Part shown: piece by piece, positions 36,060 through 44,965 of the stretch
How the letters are laid out: each line of letters starts with the position of its first letter
Numbering within the stretch: position 1 is the first letter of the stretch
NCBI RefSeq assembly: GCF_027158205.1
Contig: NZ_JAPVLU010000020.1
Coordinates: 54,238-118,237, forward strand
Length of the DNA: 64,000 nucleotides
From: Streptomyces sp. H39-S7
GTDB taxonomy: Bacteria; Actinomycetota; Actinomycetes; Streptomycetales; Streptomycetaceae
Direction: 5' to 3'
Notes under the pieces: model-generated
Seen by the model: only the letters and a program-made list of their open reading frames with translations
Databases searched by the model: none
Told to the model about the DNA's origin: nothing
Made by a program: the position numbers and the translations under genes

Positions 36060-36186
36060 ATCCGTTCCGCCCTCTCCGTGACCGGGCGCGTCCTCACCTG
36101 GCCCAGATGTATCCGACATTACGTCAGTTTTTTGGCGAAATCGGGTATTAAGGTCATATGACGCCCGGTCATGGAGGAGTGTGCGC

Positions 36187-37458
36187 ATGTCCATACCGCT
36201 GTTCGACGACGTAGAACCGCTCTCCGGCTGCATCTGCGAGGAGTGCGCGCGACGGCGCCTCGCCGACTCGGTCGCGCGGGACGCCGGTTCCGGCGGCAGC
36301 GCCACCGCGGCCACCCGTGCGCTCGTGGTGGCGGCCGCCGCCGGCACGGCCGTCGGCTGTGCCGCGGGCACGGTCGCCGCGGCCACCGCCCCGAGCGCCG
36401 CCACCCATTCCGCGCTCGGCCACGCCCGCCTCGCGCCGGCCACCGCCCCACTGCGTCTGACGCGGGACCAGATCCTGGACCGGGCACAGCTCTGGGCCGA
36501 CGCCCAGGTGCCCTACAGCATGTCCGCCCTGTGGCCGGACGGGTACCGCCAGGACTGCTCCGGCTTCATCTCCATGGCCTGGGGCCTCGGCACCAACGCG
36601 TGGACCGGCAGCCTGCCCGAGTACGCGACGCGGATCGAGCGGGACGCCCTGCTGCCCGGCGACATCCTGCTGTTCCACAACCAGGCCAATCCGGAGAAGG
36701 GCTCGCACGCCGTCATCTTCGGCGGCTGGGCCGATTCCGGCCGCACCCTGTACACCGCGATGGAGCAGACCCAGCCGCACACCCGGGTCCAGACGACGCC
36801 CATGGCCTACTGGACCAACTCCGACAAGTACGTGGCCTACCGGTACAAGTACCTGGTGTCCGGCACCGGCGGCTCCGGATCGGGGAGCCCCGGCACCCCG
36901 GACGGCACCGGCACGCCGGGGAGCGACGCCTATCCCGGCGCCCGCGCGTTCGGGCCCGGCGCGAACAACGCCGCCGTCACCCGGCTGGGCACCCTGCTCA
37001 TCACCCGCGGCGCCAGGCCCTACTACATCGTCGGCGCGGGACCGCTCTGGGGCGAGGCCGACCGCAAGGCCACCAGCGCCTTCCAACGCGCCCAGGGCTG
37101 GTCCGGCGGTGACGCCGACGGCCTGCCGGGACCCACCACCTGGGAGTACCTGGTGGACGGCACCGGCAGGAACATCCCCGCCGGCGCCCCCGCGCCGCGG
37201 CCGGACACCGGCTCCACGGCACCCGGCTACCCGGGCGCCGCTTCCTTCCGCCCCGGAAAGTCCAACAACCACGTGCTGACGCTCGGGCGGCGCCTCGTCG
37301 CCAAGGGCTTCGGCAAGAGCTACCGCGTGGGCCCCGGCCGCACCTGGGGCGAGGCCGACCGCCGCGCCGTCGAGGCGTTCCAGCGTGCCCAGGGCTGGTC
37401 CGGGCGTGACGCGGACGGCTACCCCGGACCGGAGACCTGGAGGCGACTCTTCCTGTGA
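36187..37458 (+). CDS. NlpC/P60-like cell-wall hydrolase with two peptidoglycan-binding domains
   Basis: 423 aa. Begins with a short Cys cluster (SGCICEECARRR), then a hydrophobic Ala-rich segment (about 45-75) that probably anchors it in the membrane. The NlpC/P60-like catalytic part has Cys in QDCSGFISMAWG and His in GSHAVIFGGW. A Gly/Ser/Pro linker leads to two repeats ending WGEADRxA-xxFQRAQGWSG-DADGxPGPxTW, the streptomycete peptidoglycan-binding module. ATG 36187 is nine bases after GGAGG; GTG 36181 is too close. The stop overlaps the next start. Confidence 0.82.
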   Translation: MSIPLFDDVEPLSGCICEECARRRLADSVARDAGSGGSATAATRALVVAAAAGTAVGCAAGTVAAATAPSAATHSALGHARLAPATAPLRLTRDQILDRAQLWADAQVPYSMSALWPDGYRQDCSGFISMAWGLGTNAWTGSLPEYATRIERDALLPGDILLFHNQANPEKGSHAVIFGGWADSGRTLYTAMEQTQPHTRVQTTPMAYWTNSDKYVAYRYKYLVSGTGGSGSGSPGTPDGTGTPGSDAYPGARAFGPGANNAAVTRLGTLLITRGARPYYIVGAGPLWGEADRKATSAFQRAQGWSGGDADGLPGPTTWEYLVDGTGRNIPAGAPAPRPDTGSTAPGYPGAASFRPGKSNNHVLTLGRRLVAKGFGKSYRVGPGRTWGEADRRAVEAFQRAQGWSGRDADGYPGPETWRRLFL

Positions 37459-38447
37459 CGACCCACACCCCCGCCGCGGACGCGGCCCTGGCCGCCACCA
37501 CCGTCCTCCCCGTCATCCCTGCCGCCACCGTCACCGTCTCCGACCTCGTCGAGCGACCCGGCCGCTGCCTGCCGGGATGGACCGCGGCGCTGACCGCGGT
37601 GGTCGCGGCGGCCGCCGGCGGGTGGCTGCTGTGGCGGACGGGCGTGCTGCCCGAGCGGCTCGCCGGCCGCACCGTGCTGCCCCAGGCGCCGGCGCCCCGA
37701 GACCTGACCGGTCTGTGGGGCGCGGTGCTGCTGCTCGGCGCGCTGACCGCGTTCGCCGCGGGCGGCCTCACCCGGGGCCGTCCCGGCAACGTCTGGGTGC
37801 TGACCCGGCACGGTGCCTACCAGGGCAGCATCCGGGACACCGGCCTGCTGTGGATCAGTCCGCTGCTCGGCCGCCGCCGGATGGACGTCAGCCTGCGGCA
37901 CTGGCGCAGCCGCGCCATCGAGACGGTCGACGCGGACGGCACCCCGCTGCACGCCGGCGTCCTGATCGTCTGGCGGGTCCGTGACACCGCACGGGCCGCC
38001 TTCGCCATCGACGACCACGCGCGCTACCTGCGCGAACAGGTGGAGTGCGCGGTCGCCCGCGCCGTCTCCCAACTGCCCGTCGACGACTTCCGCGGTTCCG
38101 GACCGACCCTGCGCGACTCCGAGCGCCTCGGCGACCAGCTCACCCGGCTGCTCGCCGCCGACATGCGCCCGGTCGGCGTCGAGGTCTTCTCGGCGCAGCC
38201 CGTACGCCTGGAGTACGCGCCCGAGGTGGCCGGCGCGATGCGGCGGGCGCAGGTCACCGCGCTCGACGCCAGGCACCGCCGGGCGGTGCTCGACGACGTG
38301 CTCGCCGCGGTCGCCGAGACGGTGCGCGGTCTGACCGACCGCGGGCTGGTCCAACTCGACGACTACGAGCGGAAGGCGCTGGTCCGGGACCTGACGGTGG
38401 CCTTCTACACCGCCCGCGGCCCGGCGACGGAGCCGCCCAGGAAGTAG
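37455..38447 (+). CDS. SPFH/band-7 family membrane protein
   Basis: 330 aa. Two membrane segments (about 45-62 and 88-105) precede an SPFH-type domain (VWVLTRHGAYQGSIRDTGLLWISPLL). The stretch VECAVARAVSQLPVDDFRG and the following helices are typical of stomatin/HflK-like proteins. GTG 37455 overlaps the hydrolase stop (GTGA), so the two are coupled and may act together at the cell envelope. No exact function can be given. Confidence 0.75.
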   Translation: MTTHTPAADAALAATTVLPVIPAATVTVSDLVERPGRCLPGWTAALTAVVAAAAGGWLLWRTGVLPERLAGRTVLPQAPAPRDLTGLWGAVLLLGALTAFAAGGLTRGRPGNVWVLTRHGAYQGSIRDTGLLWISPLLGRRRMDVSLRHWRSRAIETVDADGTPLHAGVLIVWRVRDTARAAFAIDDHARYLREQVECAVARAVSQLPVDDFRGSGPTLRDSERLGDQLTRLLAADMRPVGVEVFSAQPVRLEYAPEVAGAMRRAQVTALDARHRRAVLDDVLAAVAETVRGLTDRGLVQLDDYERKALVRDLTVAFYTARGPATEPPRK

Positions 38448-38455
38448 CCGGACAC

Positions 38456-38502
38456 GCCGCCGGCCGGGCCCCGACCACTGCGGTCAGGACCCGGCCGGCG
38501 GC
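38456..38502. terminator. Bidirectional terminator between SPFH gene and fadB
   Basis: 21-nt arms (19 of 21 paired) beginning GCCGCCGGCCGGG around the loop ACTGC, between convergent genes. Confidence 0.8.
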
Positions 38503-38517
38503 CGTCACTTCACGGTG

Positions 38518-40644
38518 CTACGCGGGGACGCTCGCGACGCCCGGAGCGAGGAACGGCTTGCCGTTCACACGCTGCGAGACACCCTCGCGGTCCAGGTACG
38601 GGGTGATCCCGCCCAGGTGGAAGGGCCAGCCGGCGCCGGTGATCAGGCACAGGTCGATGTCCTGCGCCTCGGCGACGACACCCTCGTCGAGCATGAGGCC
38701 GATCTCCCGCGCCACGGCGTCCAGCACCCGGGCGCGGACCTGCTCCTCGGTGAGCACCGAGTCGCCCTGCACCAGCAGCGCGGCGACCTCGGGGTCCAGC
38801 TCCGGCTTGCCGGAATCGTAGACGTAGAAGCCGCGCTTGCCGGCCTTGACCACCGCGGCCAGGTTCTGCGAGACGGTGAACCGGTCGGGGAACGCCCGGT
38901 TGAGGGTCTCGGAGACGTGCAGCCCGATCGCCGGGCCGACCAGCTCAAGGAGCACCAGCGGCGACATCGGCAGGCCGAGCGGGTCGATGCCCTTCTCGGC
39001 GACCGCGACCGGGGTGCCCTCGTCGATGATGTTCTGGATCTCGCCCATGAAGCGGGTCAGGATCCGGTTCACCACGAACGCCGGGGCGTCCTTGCAGAGC
39101 ACGGCGGTCTTCTTGAGCTTGCGCGCCACACCGAAAGCGGTGGCCAGCGACGCGTCGTCCGTCGCCTCGCCGCGCACGATCTCCAGCAGCGGGAGGATCG
39201 CGACCGGGTTGAAGAAGTGGAAGCCGACGACCCGCTCGGGGTTCTTCAGCTTCGACGCCATCTCGGTGACGGACAGCGAGGAGGTGTTGGTGGCGAGGAT
39301 CGCGTGCGCCGGGGCGACCGCCTCGACCTCCGCGAACACCTGCTGCTTGACGCCCATCTCCTCGAACACGGCCTCGATGATGAAGTCCGCGTCACCGAAA
39401 CCGGCGGCCTTGTCGAGCGAACCGGTCACCAGCGCCTTGAGGCGGTTGGCCTGGTCCTGCTTGATGCGGCGCTTGCCGAGCAGCTTGTCGATCTCACCGT
39501 GGACGTAGCCCACGCCCTTGTCGATGCGCTCCTGGTCGATGTCGGTCAGCACGACCGGCACTTCCAGGCGGCGGGCGAACAGCAGCGCCAGCTGCGAGGC
39601 CATCAGGCCCGCGCCGACGACGCCGACCTTGGTGACCGGGCGGGCGAGGTTCTTGTCCGGTGCCCCGGCCGGGCGCTTGGCACGCTTCTGCACCAGGTTG
39701 AAGGCGTAGATGCCGCTGCGCAGCTCGCCGCCCATGATGAGGTCCGCCAGCGCGGTGTCCTCGGCGTCGAAGCCCGCCTGGAGGTCGCCGTCCTTGGCGT
39801 TGGCGATGATCTCCAGCGCGCGGTAGGCGGCCGGGGCCGCGCCGTGCACCTTGGAGTCGGCGATGCCCTTGCCGCGCTCGACGGCCTGGTCCCAGGCCGT
39901 ACCGCGGTCGATCTCGGGGCGCTCCACCACGATCTCGCCGCGCAGTACGGCGGCGGTCCACGCGAGGGACTGCTCCAGGAAGTCCGCACCCTCGAACAGC
40001 GCGTCGGCGATGCCGAGTTCGAAGACCTGCGCGCCCTTGAGCTGGCGGTTCTGGTTCAGCGAGTTCTCGATGACGACGGTCACCGCGCGGTCCGCGCCGA
40101 TCAGGTTCGGCAGCAGGGTGCAGCCGCCCCAGCCGGGGACGAGACCGAGGAAGACCTCGGGCAGCGAGAACGCCGGCAGCGCCGCGGAGACGGTGCGGTA
40201 GGCGCAGTGCAGACCCACCTCGACACCGCCGCCCATCGCCGCGCCGTTGTAGTAGGCGAAGGTCGGGACCGCGAGGTGCGCGAGCCGCTTGAAGACCTCG
40301 TGGCCGCCCTTGCCGATGGCGAGCGCGTCCTCGTGGCGTCCCAGCAGCTCGACGCCCTTGAGGTCGGCGCCGACCGCGAAGATGAACGGCTTGCCGGTGA
40401 TGCCGATGCCGGTGATGGTGCCCTCGGCGGCCTCGGCCTCGACCTGGTTGATCGCCGCGTCGAGGTTGGCCAGCGACTGCGGGCCGAAGGTGGTGGGCTT
40501 GGTGTGGTCCAGCCCGTTGTCCAGCGTGATGAGCGCGAAGCGTCCGGCGCCCGGGAGGTCGAGGTGGCGCACGTGTGCGCTCGTCACGACCTCGTCGGGG
40601 AACAGCTCGGCCGCACCCTTCAAAAGCTCGGCGGTGGATGTCAC
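38518..40644 (-). CDS. fadB: Fatty-acid oxidation complex alpha subunit (enoyl-CoA hydratase / 3-hydroxyacyl-CoA dehydrogenase)
   Basis: 708 aa. The N-terminal crotonase domain has the oxyanion region FAVGADLKGVELL and GAAMGGGVEVGLHC; the dehydrogenase half has the NAD motif KVGVVGAGLMASQLA, the catalytic-region HFFNPVAILPLLEIV and the C-terminal 3HCDH domains. GTG 40644 overlaps the thiolase stop (GTGA), so the pair is coupled. Together with FadA it performs the last three steps of beta-oxidation. Confidence 0.95.
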   Translation of the reverse strand: MTSTAELLKGAAELFPDEVVTSAHVRHLDLPGAGRFALITLDNGLDHTKPTTFGPQSLANLDAAINQVEAEAAEGTITGIGITGKPFIFAVGADLKGVELLGRHEDALAIGKGGHEVFKRLAHLAVPTFAYYNGAAMGGGVEVGLHCAYRTVSAALPAFSLPEVFLGLVPGWGGCTLLPNLIGADRAVTVVIENSLNQNRQLKGAQVFELGIADALFEGADFLEQSLAWTAAVLRGEIVVERPEIDRGTAWDQAVERGKGIADSKVHGAAPAAYRALEIIANAKDGDLQAGFDAEDTALADLIMGGELRSGIYAFNLVQKRAKRPAGAPDKNLARPVTKVGVVGAGLMASQLALLFARRLEVPVVLTDIDQERIDKGVGYVHGEIDKLLGKRRIKQDQANRLKALVTGSLDKAAGFGDADFIIEAVFEEMGVKQQVFAEVEAVAPAHAILATNTSSLSVTEMASKLKNPERVVGFHFFNPVAILPLLEIVRGEATDDASLATAFGVARKLKKTAVLCKDAPAFVVNRILTRFMGEIQNIIDEGTPVAVAEKGIDPLGLPMSPLVLLELVGPAIGLHVSETLNRAFPDRFTVSQNLAAVVKAGKRGFYVYDSGKPELDPEVAALLVQGDSVLTEEQVRARVLDAVAREIGLMLDEGVVAEAQDIDLCLITGAGWPFHLGGITPYLDREGVSQRVNGKPFLAPGVASVPA

Positions 40645-41861
40645 TTGCTGCCTCCGTCGAAGTGCGGGTTCTCCCAGATGACCGTTCCGCCCATGCCGAA
40701 GCCGACGCACATGGTCGTCAGGCCGTAGCGGACGTGCGGCTGCTCCTCGAACTGGCGGGCCAGCTGCGTCATCAGCCGGACGCCGGAGGAGGCCAGCGGG
40801 TGGCCGAACGCGATCGCGCCGCCGTACTGGTTGACACGCGGGTCGTCGTCCGCGATGCCGAAGTGGTCGAGGAAGGCGAGCACCTGCACGGCGAACGCCT
40901 CGTTGGCCTCGAAGAGGCCGATGTCGTCGATGGTCAGACCAGCCTGCGCCAGCGCCTTCTCGGTCGCCGGGACCGGGCCGATGCCCATGACCTCCGGCTC
41001 GACACCGACGAAGGAGTACGAGACCAGACGCATCCGGACCGGCAGGCCCAGCTCGATGGCGACGTCCTCGGCGGCGATCAGCGACGCGGTCGCGCCGTCG
41101 TTCAGGCCCGCCGCGTTACCCGCGGTGACCCGGCCGTGGGCGCGGAACGGCGTCTTGAGGCCGGCCAGGTTCTCCAGGGTGGTGCCGGGGCGCATCGGCT
41201 CGTCCGAGGTCGCCAGACCCCAGCCGGTCTCGCCGGCCTCGGGGTTGCTGTTGCGCACGGAGACCGGGACCAGGTCCTGCTGGATCTTGCCGTTGGCGTA
41301 GGCCTTGGCGGCCTTCTCCTGGCTGCGCACGGCGTACTCGTCGACGCGCTGCTTGGTGATGGCCGGGTAGCGGTCGTGCAGGTTCTCCGCGGTCATGCCC
41401 ATGAACAGGGCGGACTCGTCGACCAGCTTCTCCGAGACGAAGCGCGGGTTCGGGTCCACGCCCTCACCCATCGGGTGGCGGCCCATGTGCTCGACACCGC
41501 CGGCCACGGCGACGTCGTACGCGCCGAAGGCGATGCCGCCGGCGACCGCGGTCACGGCGGTCATCGCGCCGGCACACATGCGGTCGATCGAGTACCCGGG
41601 GACCGTGACCGGCAGGCCGGCCAGGATGCCGGCGGTGCGGCCGAGGGTCAGGCCCTGGTCGCCGATCTGCGTGGTGGCGGCGAGAGCCACCTCGTCGATC
41701 CGCTCGGCGGGCAGCTCCGGGTTGCGCCGCAGCAGCTCCCGGATGCACTTGATCACGAGATCGTCGGCACGGGTCTCGTGGTAGATGCCCTTCGGGCCCG
41801 CCTTGCCGAACGGGGTGCGGACGCCGTCGACAAAGACGACGTCCCTAGCGGTACGAGGCAC
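40641..41861 (-). CDS. fadA: Acetyl-CoA acetyltransferase (thiolase)
   Basis: 406 aa thiolase. The acyl-accepting Cys lies in DRMCAGAMTAV, the two other catalytic elements in FGHPLASSGVR and LTTMCVGFGMGG. Starts GTG 41861 with GGAGGAG upstream. First gene of the fadAB operon. It cleaves 3-ketoacyl-CoA; the degradative role follows from pairing with the FadB-type protein. Confidence 0.95.
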   Translation of the reverse strand: MPRTARDVVFVDGVRTPFGKAGPKGIYHETRADDLVIKCIRELLRRNPELPAERIDEVALAATTQIGDQGLTLGRTAGILAGLPVTVPGYSIDRMCAGAMTAVTAVAGGIAFGAYDVAVAGGVEHMGRHPMGEGVDPNPRFVSEKLVDESALFMGMTAENLHDRYPAITKQRVDEYAVRSQEKAAKAYANGKIQQDLVPVSVRNSNPEAGETGWGLATSDEPMRPGTTLENLAGLKTPFRAHGRVTAGNAAGLNDGATASLIAAEDVAIELGLPVRMRLVSYSFVGVEPEVMGIGPVPATEKALAQAGLTIDDIGLFEANEAFAVQVLAFLDHFGIADDDPRVNQYGGAIAFGHPLASSGVRLMTQLARQFEEQPHVRYGLTTMCVGFGMGGTVIWENPHFDGGSK

Positions 41862-42024
41862 GTTGGCTCTCCTCCAGATGCGGATTCGCTGCCACTGGGC
41901 GCGAGGCTGCGGCTACGCCCATCATGCTACTAGCCGGTAACCAGCGGGGACAGTCCTCCCGCCCGGAGCGGCGAACGTCACACAGGACGAGGCCGCTCCC
42001 GGCCGGGATTCCCGGGCTGCGGAC

Positions 42025-43287
42025 CTACGGCGCGGGGGCCTCGGGCGCTGCCGGCGGCTGGGCGGCGAGGGCCGCGGTGAGGATCGGCGCGGTCAGTCCG
42101 ACCTGCCAGGCGCGGGCTCCGTGGCCGGTCAGCACCGCCGCGACCTCTTCGTCGGTGGCCTCGGCCGGCGGGTCCCAGCACAGCCGGCGCACGGTGTCCG
42201 GGGTGATCAGGTTCTCCTGCGGCAGGTTCAGCTCCTCGGCGAGCTTGCTCACCGCGGCCCGCGCGGCGGACAGCCGGGCCGCGGCCACCGGGTCCTTGTC
42301 GGCCCAGGCGCGCGGCGGCGGGGGACCGACGTAGGCCGGCCCCGGCTGCGGCAGCTCCCGCTCCGGCAGGGCGCGGGCCCGGTCGATCGCGGCCTGCCAC
42401 TGCTCGAGCTGGCGGCGGCCCATCCGGTGCCCGAAGCCGGGCAGCGTCGCGAGCGCCGTCACGTTCGGCGGGCCCTCCAGGGCGGCGGCGACGATCGCGG
42501 CGTCGGTGAGGATCCGGCCCGGCGAGATGTCCCGCTCCTGGGCGGACTGGTCGCGGGCGATCCACAGCTCGCGCACCACGCCGATCTGCCGGCGGCGGCG
42601 CACCTTGTGCATGCCCGACGTGCGCCGCCACGGGTCGACGCGGGGCGCGGGCGGGGGGGCCGCCGCGATGGCCGAGAACTCCTCCAGCGCCCAGTCGAGC
42701 TTGCCCTGCTCGCGCAGCTCCTCCTCGAGCGCGTCGCGCAGGTCGACCAGCAGCTCGACGTCGAGCGCGGCGTAGCGCAGCCAGGGCTCGGGGAGCGGAC
42801 GGGTGGACCAGTCGACGGCCGAGTGGCCCTTCTCCAGGGCGAAGCCCAGGACGTTCTCGACCATGGCGCCGAGTCCGACCCGGGGGAAGCCCGCGAGACG
42901 GCCGGCCAGCTCGGTGTCGAACAGGCTCTTGGGCCGCATGCCGATCTCGCCGAGGCACGGAAGGTCCTGGGTGGCGGCGTGCAGCACCCATTCGGCATCG
43001 GTGAGGGCAGCCCCCAGGGTGGAAAGGTCGGGGCAGCCGACCGGGTCGATCAGCGCGGTCCCGGCTCCCGCGCGGCGCAGCTGGACCAGGTAGGCCCGCT
43101 GTCCGTAGCGGTATCCGGACGCGCGCTCGGCATCCACGGCGACCGGACCGGAGCCCGCGGCGAATGCCGCGACGATGTCTGCGAGGGCCTCCGGGCTGGC
43201 GGTCACCGGCGGGATTCCCTCGCGCGGGTCCAGCAGCGGGACCGGCGCCGGGGCAGCCTCTGTTGCGGTCTCTCGGGCGTCGGTCAC
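42025..43287 (-). CDS. rnd: Ribonuclease D-like 3'-5' exonuclease
   Basis: 420 aa. DEDDy exonuclease motifs: AVDAERASGYRYG (Exo I), LHAATQDLPCL (Exo II) and LRYAALDVELLVDL (Exo III with Tyr). HRDC domain from about residue 215 (DISPGRILTDAAIVAA). The C-terminus is Ala/Pro-rich. GTG 43287 is chosen because the product then starts TDARETATEA as in relatives; the longer frame upstream passes through a terminator palindrome. Processes stable-RNA 3' ends. Confidence 0.9.
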   Translation of the reverse strand: MTDARETATEAAPAPVPLLDPREGIPPVTASPEALADIVAAFAAGSGPVAVDAERASGYRYGQRAYLVQLRRAGAGTALIDPVGCPDLSTLGAALTDAEWVLHAATQDLPCLGEIGMRPKSLFDTELAGRLAGFPRVGLGAMVENVLGFALEKGHSAVDWSTRPLPEPWLRYAALDVELLVDLRDALEEELREQGKLDWALEEFSAIAAAPPPAPRVDPWRRTSGMHKVRRRRQIGVVRELWIARDQSAQERDISPGRILTDAAIVAAALEGPPNVTALATLPGFGHRMGRRQLEQWQAAIDRARALPERELPQPGPAYVGPPPPRAWADKDPVAAARLSAARAAVSKLAEELNLPQENLITPDTVRRLCWDPPAEATDEEVAAVLTGHGARAWQVGLTAPILTAALAAQPPAAPEAPAP

Positions 43288-43315
43288 TGTCCAAGAGTAT
43301 CCGTGTATGGCGAAC

Positions 43316-43345
43316 GCCCGTCGACGGAACGTTCCGTCGACGGGC
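43316..43345. terminator. Perfect 30-bp palindrome between the response-regulator gene and rnd
   Basis: 15-bp arms GCCCGTCGACGGAAC and complement without loop. It follows the minus-strand regulator and lies just before rnd; most likely a terminator. Confidence 0.65.
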
Positions 43346-43373
43346 GCAGCGGCCATGCGGGGGTGCGGTGGGG

Positions 43374-44039
43374 TTAGTGGATGATGCCCGTGCGAAGGGC
43401 CACGGCGACCATTCCGGCGCGGTCGCCGGTGCCGAGCTTGCGGGCGATACGGGCCAGGTGGCTCTTCACGGTGAGCGCGGACAGGCCCATCGAGACGCCG
43501 ATCGCCTTGTTCGACTGGCCTTCGGCGACCAGCCGCAGCACCTCGACCTCACGGCCGGAGAGCTCGCGGTAGCCGCCGGGGTGACCGGGCGTGCCCGGTG
43601 GGCGGCGCTGCATGCGGGCGCCGGCCGAGCCGACCGGCGCGGTGCCGGGGCGGCCCGGCATGCCGCCGAGGTTGTTGCGGGTGCCGGTGACGACGTATCC
43701 CTTGACGCCGCCCGCGAGTGCGTTGCGGACGGCGCCGATGTCATCGGCGGCGGAGAGCGCGAGGCCGTTCGGCCAGCCGGCCGCGCGGGTCTCGGCAAGA
43801 AGGGTGAGGCCGGAACCGTCAGGGAGGTGGACATCGGCTACGCAGATGTCACGGGGGCTGCTGACCCGGGGTCGCGCCTCGGCGATGGACGAGGCTTCGA
43901 TCACATCGCGCACACCGAGCGCCCACAGGTGCCGGGTGACGGTGGATCGGACGCGGGGGTCGGCGACGACGACCATGGCCGTCGGCTTGTTCGGACGGTA
44001 GGCGACCAGGCTCGTGGGCTGCTCGAGAAGAACTGACAC
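43374..44039 (-). CDS. Orphan NarL/LuxR-type response regulator
   Basis: 221 aa. The receiver domain keeps a phosphorylatable Asp69 (CVADVHLPDGSG) and the Ser of LALSAADD, but the N-terminal acidic pair is reduced to one Asp (VVVADPRV) and the Lys before the last helix is missing (GYVVTGT). A Gly/Pro-rich linker connects to a GerE-type HTH (LSGREVEVLRLVAEGQSNKAI). No histidine kinase is adjacent. Activity is probably controlled without classical phosphorylation. About 200 bp of promoter region precede it. Confidence 0.88.
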   Translation of the reverse strand: MSVLLEQPTSLVAYRPNKPTAMVVVADPRVRSTVTRHLWALGVRDVIEASSIAEARPRVSSPRDICVADVHLPDGSGLTLLAETRAAGWPNGLALSAADDIGAVRNALAGGVKGYVVTGTRNNLGGMPGRPGTAPVGSAGARMQRRPPGTPGHPGGYRELSGREVEVLRLVAEGQSNKAIGVSMGLSALTVKSHLARIARKLGTGDRAGMVAVALRTGIIH

Positions 44040-44248
44040 CGGGCCTCCTGTGGCGAAAGCGGGGGACTGAGAGGGTCACCCACTCCTTCGGCAGCAATTG
44101 CCCCGGCCTTTAGGGAATGATCACGATTTGTTGAGTAACAATTCCGACAAATCGGACGCTCGATCGAACAAGATCATGCCGAGCGCCCGCCGGGTACGCA
44201 GCGGAACACCACGGAAGTGCCGCCGAAACCCGAAAACCGGAGGGACGG

Positions 44249-44875
44249 TCAGCCGCGGCGCTTGGGCATCGGCACGACGCCGCCCGGCAGGTCGTGCGAC
44301 TCGTGGCCCTCGGTGGGCGGCAGCCCCGCGCACGCGCAGAGCAGATCGCACCAGGCCGCCAGGTGGTCCGCGACGCCGGGGATCCCGTCCGTGACCTCGG
44401 TGGGCGTCCAGGACGCCCGGATCTCGATCGCCGTCGTGTCCGGCCGCTCCGCGATCCCGCCGAAGTAGTGCGAGGAACTGCGCGAGACCGTTCCGCTGGG
44501 CTCGATGTACTCCGCGCCCCGCGCCTCCAGGGCGCCGGTCAGCCAGGACCAGCTGACCTCGGGCAGCAGCGGGTCCACCGCCATCTCCTGCTCCAGATCG
44601 GCGCGGACCAGCGTGACCAGCCGGAACGTGCCGTTCCAGGCCTCATGGCCGTCGGGTTCGTGGAGCAGGATGAGCCGGCCGTCCGCCAGCTCCTCGCCGT
44701 CCACCACGACCGCCGCCTCCAGCGCGTACGCGTACGCCGCGAGACGCTTGGGCGGAGCTGTCGTGTCGATCTCCACTTCGGGCCGTACCCGTGCGGAACT
44801 CAACGCGTCGACCGCGCGCTGGAAGGGGAGAGGTGCGCCGTCCCCGTCCGCAAGGTGCCCGTGAACCGCTGCCAT
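44249..44875 (-). CDS. DUF3000 family protein
   Basis: 208 aa conserved actinobacterial protein of unknown function, recognised by its placement next to hemE and by segments such as LPFQRAVDAL, HEAWNGTFRLVTLVRADLE and ASWTPTEV. Start ATG 44875 is close behind the hemE promoter; the genes diverge with 90 bp between. No catalytic motif or membrane segment is visible. Confidence 0.8.
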   Translation of the reverse strand: MAAVHGHLADGDGAPLPFQRAVDALSSARVRPEVEIDTTAPPKRLAAYAYALEAAVVVDGEELADGRLILLHEPDGHEAWNGTFRLVTLVRADLEQEMAVDPLLPEVSWSWLTGALEARGAEYIEPSGTVSRSSSHYFGGIAERPDTTAIEIRASWTPTEVTDGIPGVADHLAAWCDLLCACAGLPPTEGHESHDLPGGVVPMPKRRG

Positions 44876-44965
44876 GCCCGGAAGACTAGGCCGCCCGCGG
44901 CCTCCACGGGTGGAGCAACACCCGTGCGCGTGGGACGCATCCCGGCGCGTGCGAAGATTCGGGGC

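Noticed and set aside
41965..41999. Terminator between rnd and fadA
   Set aside because: GGAGCGGC and GCCGCTCC pair over 8 bp, but the 19-nt loop and imperfect extension make it too weak to list as a feature.
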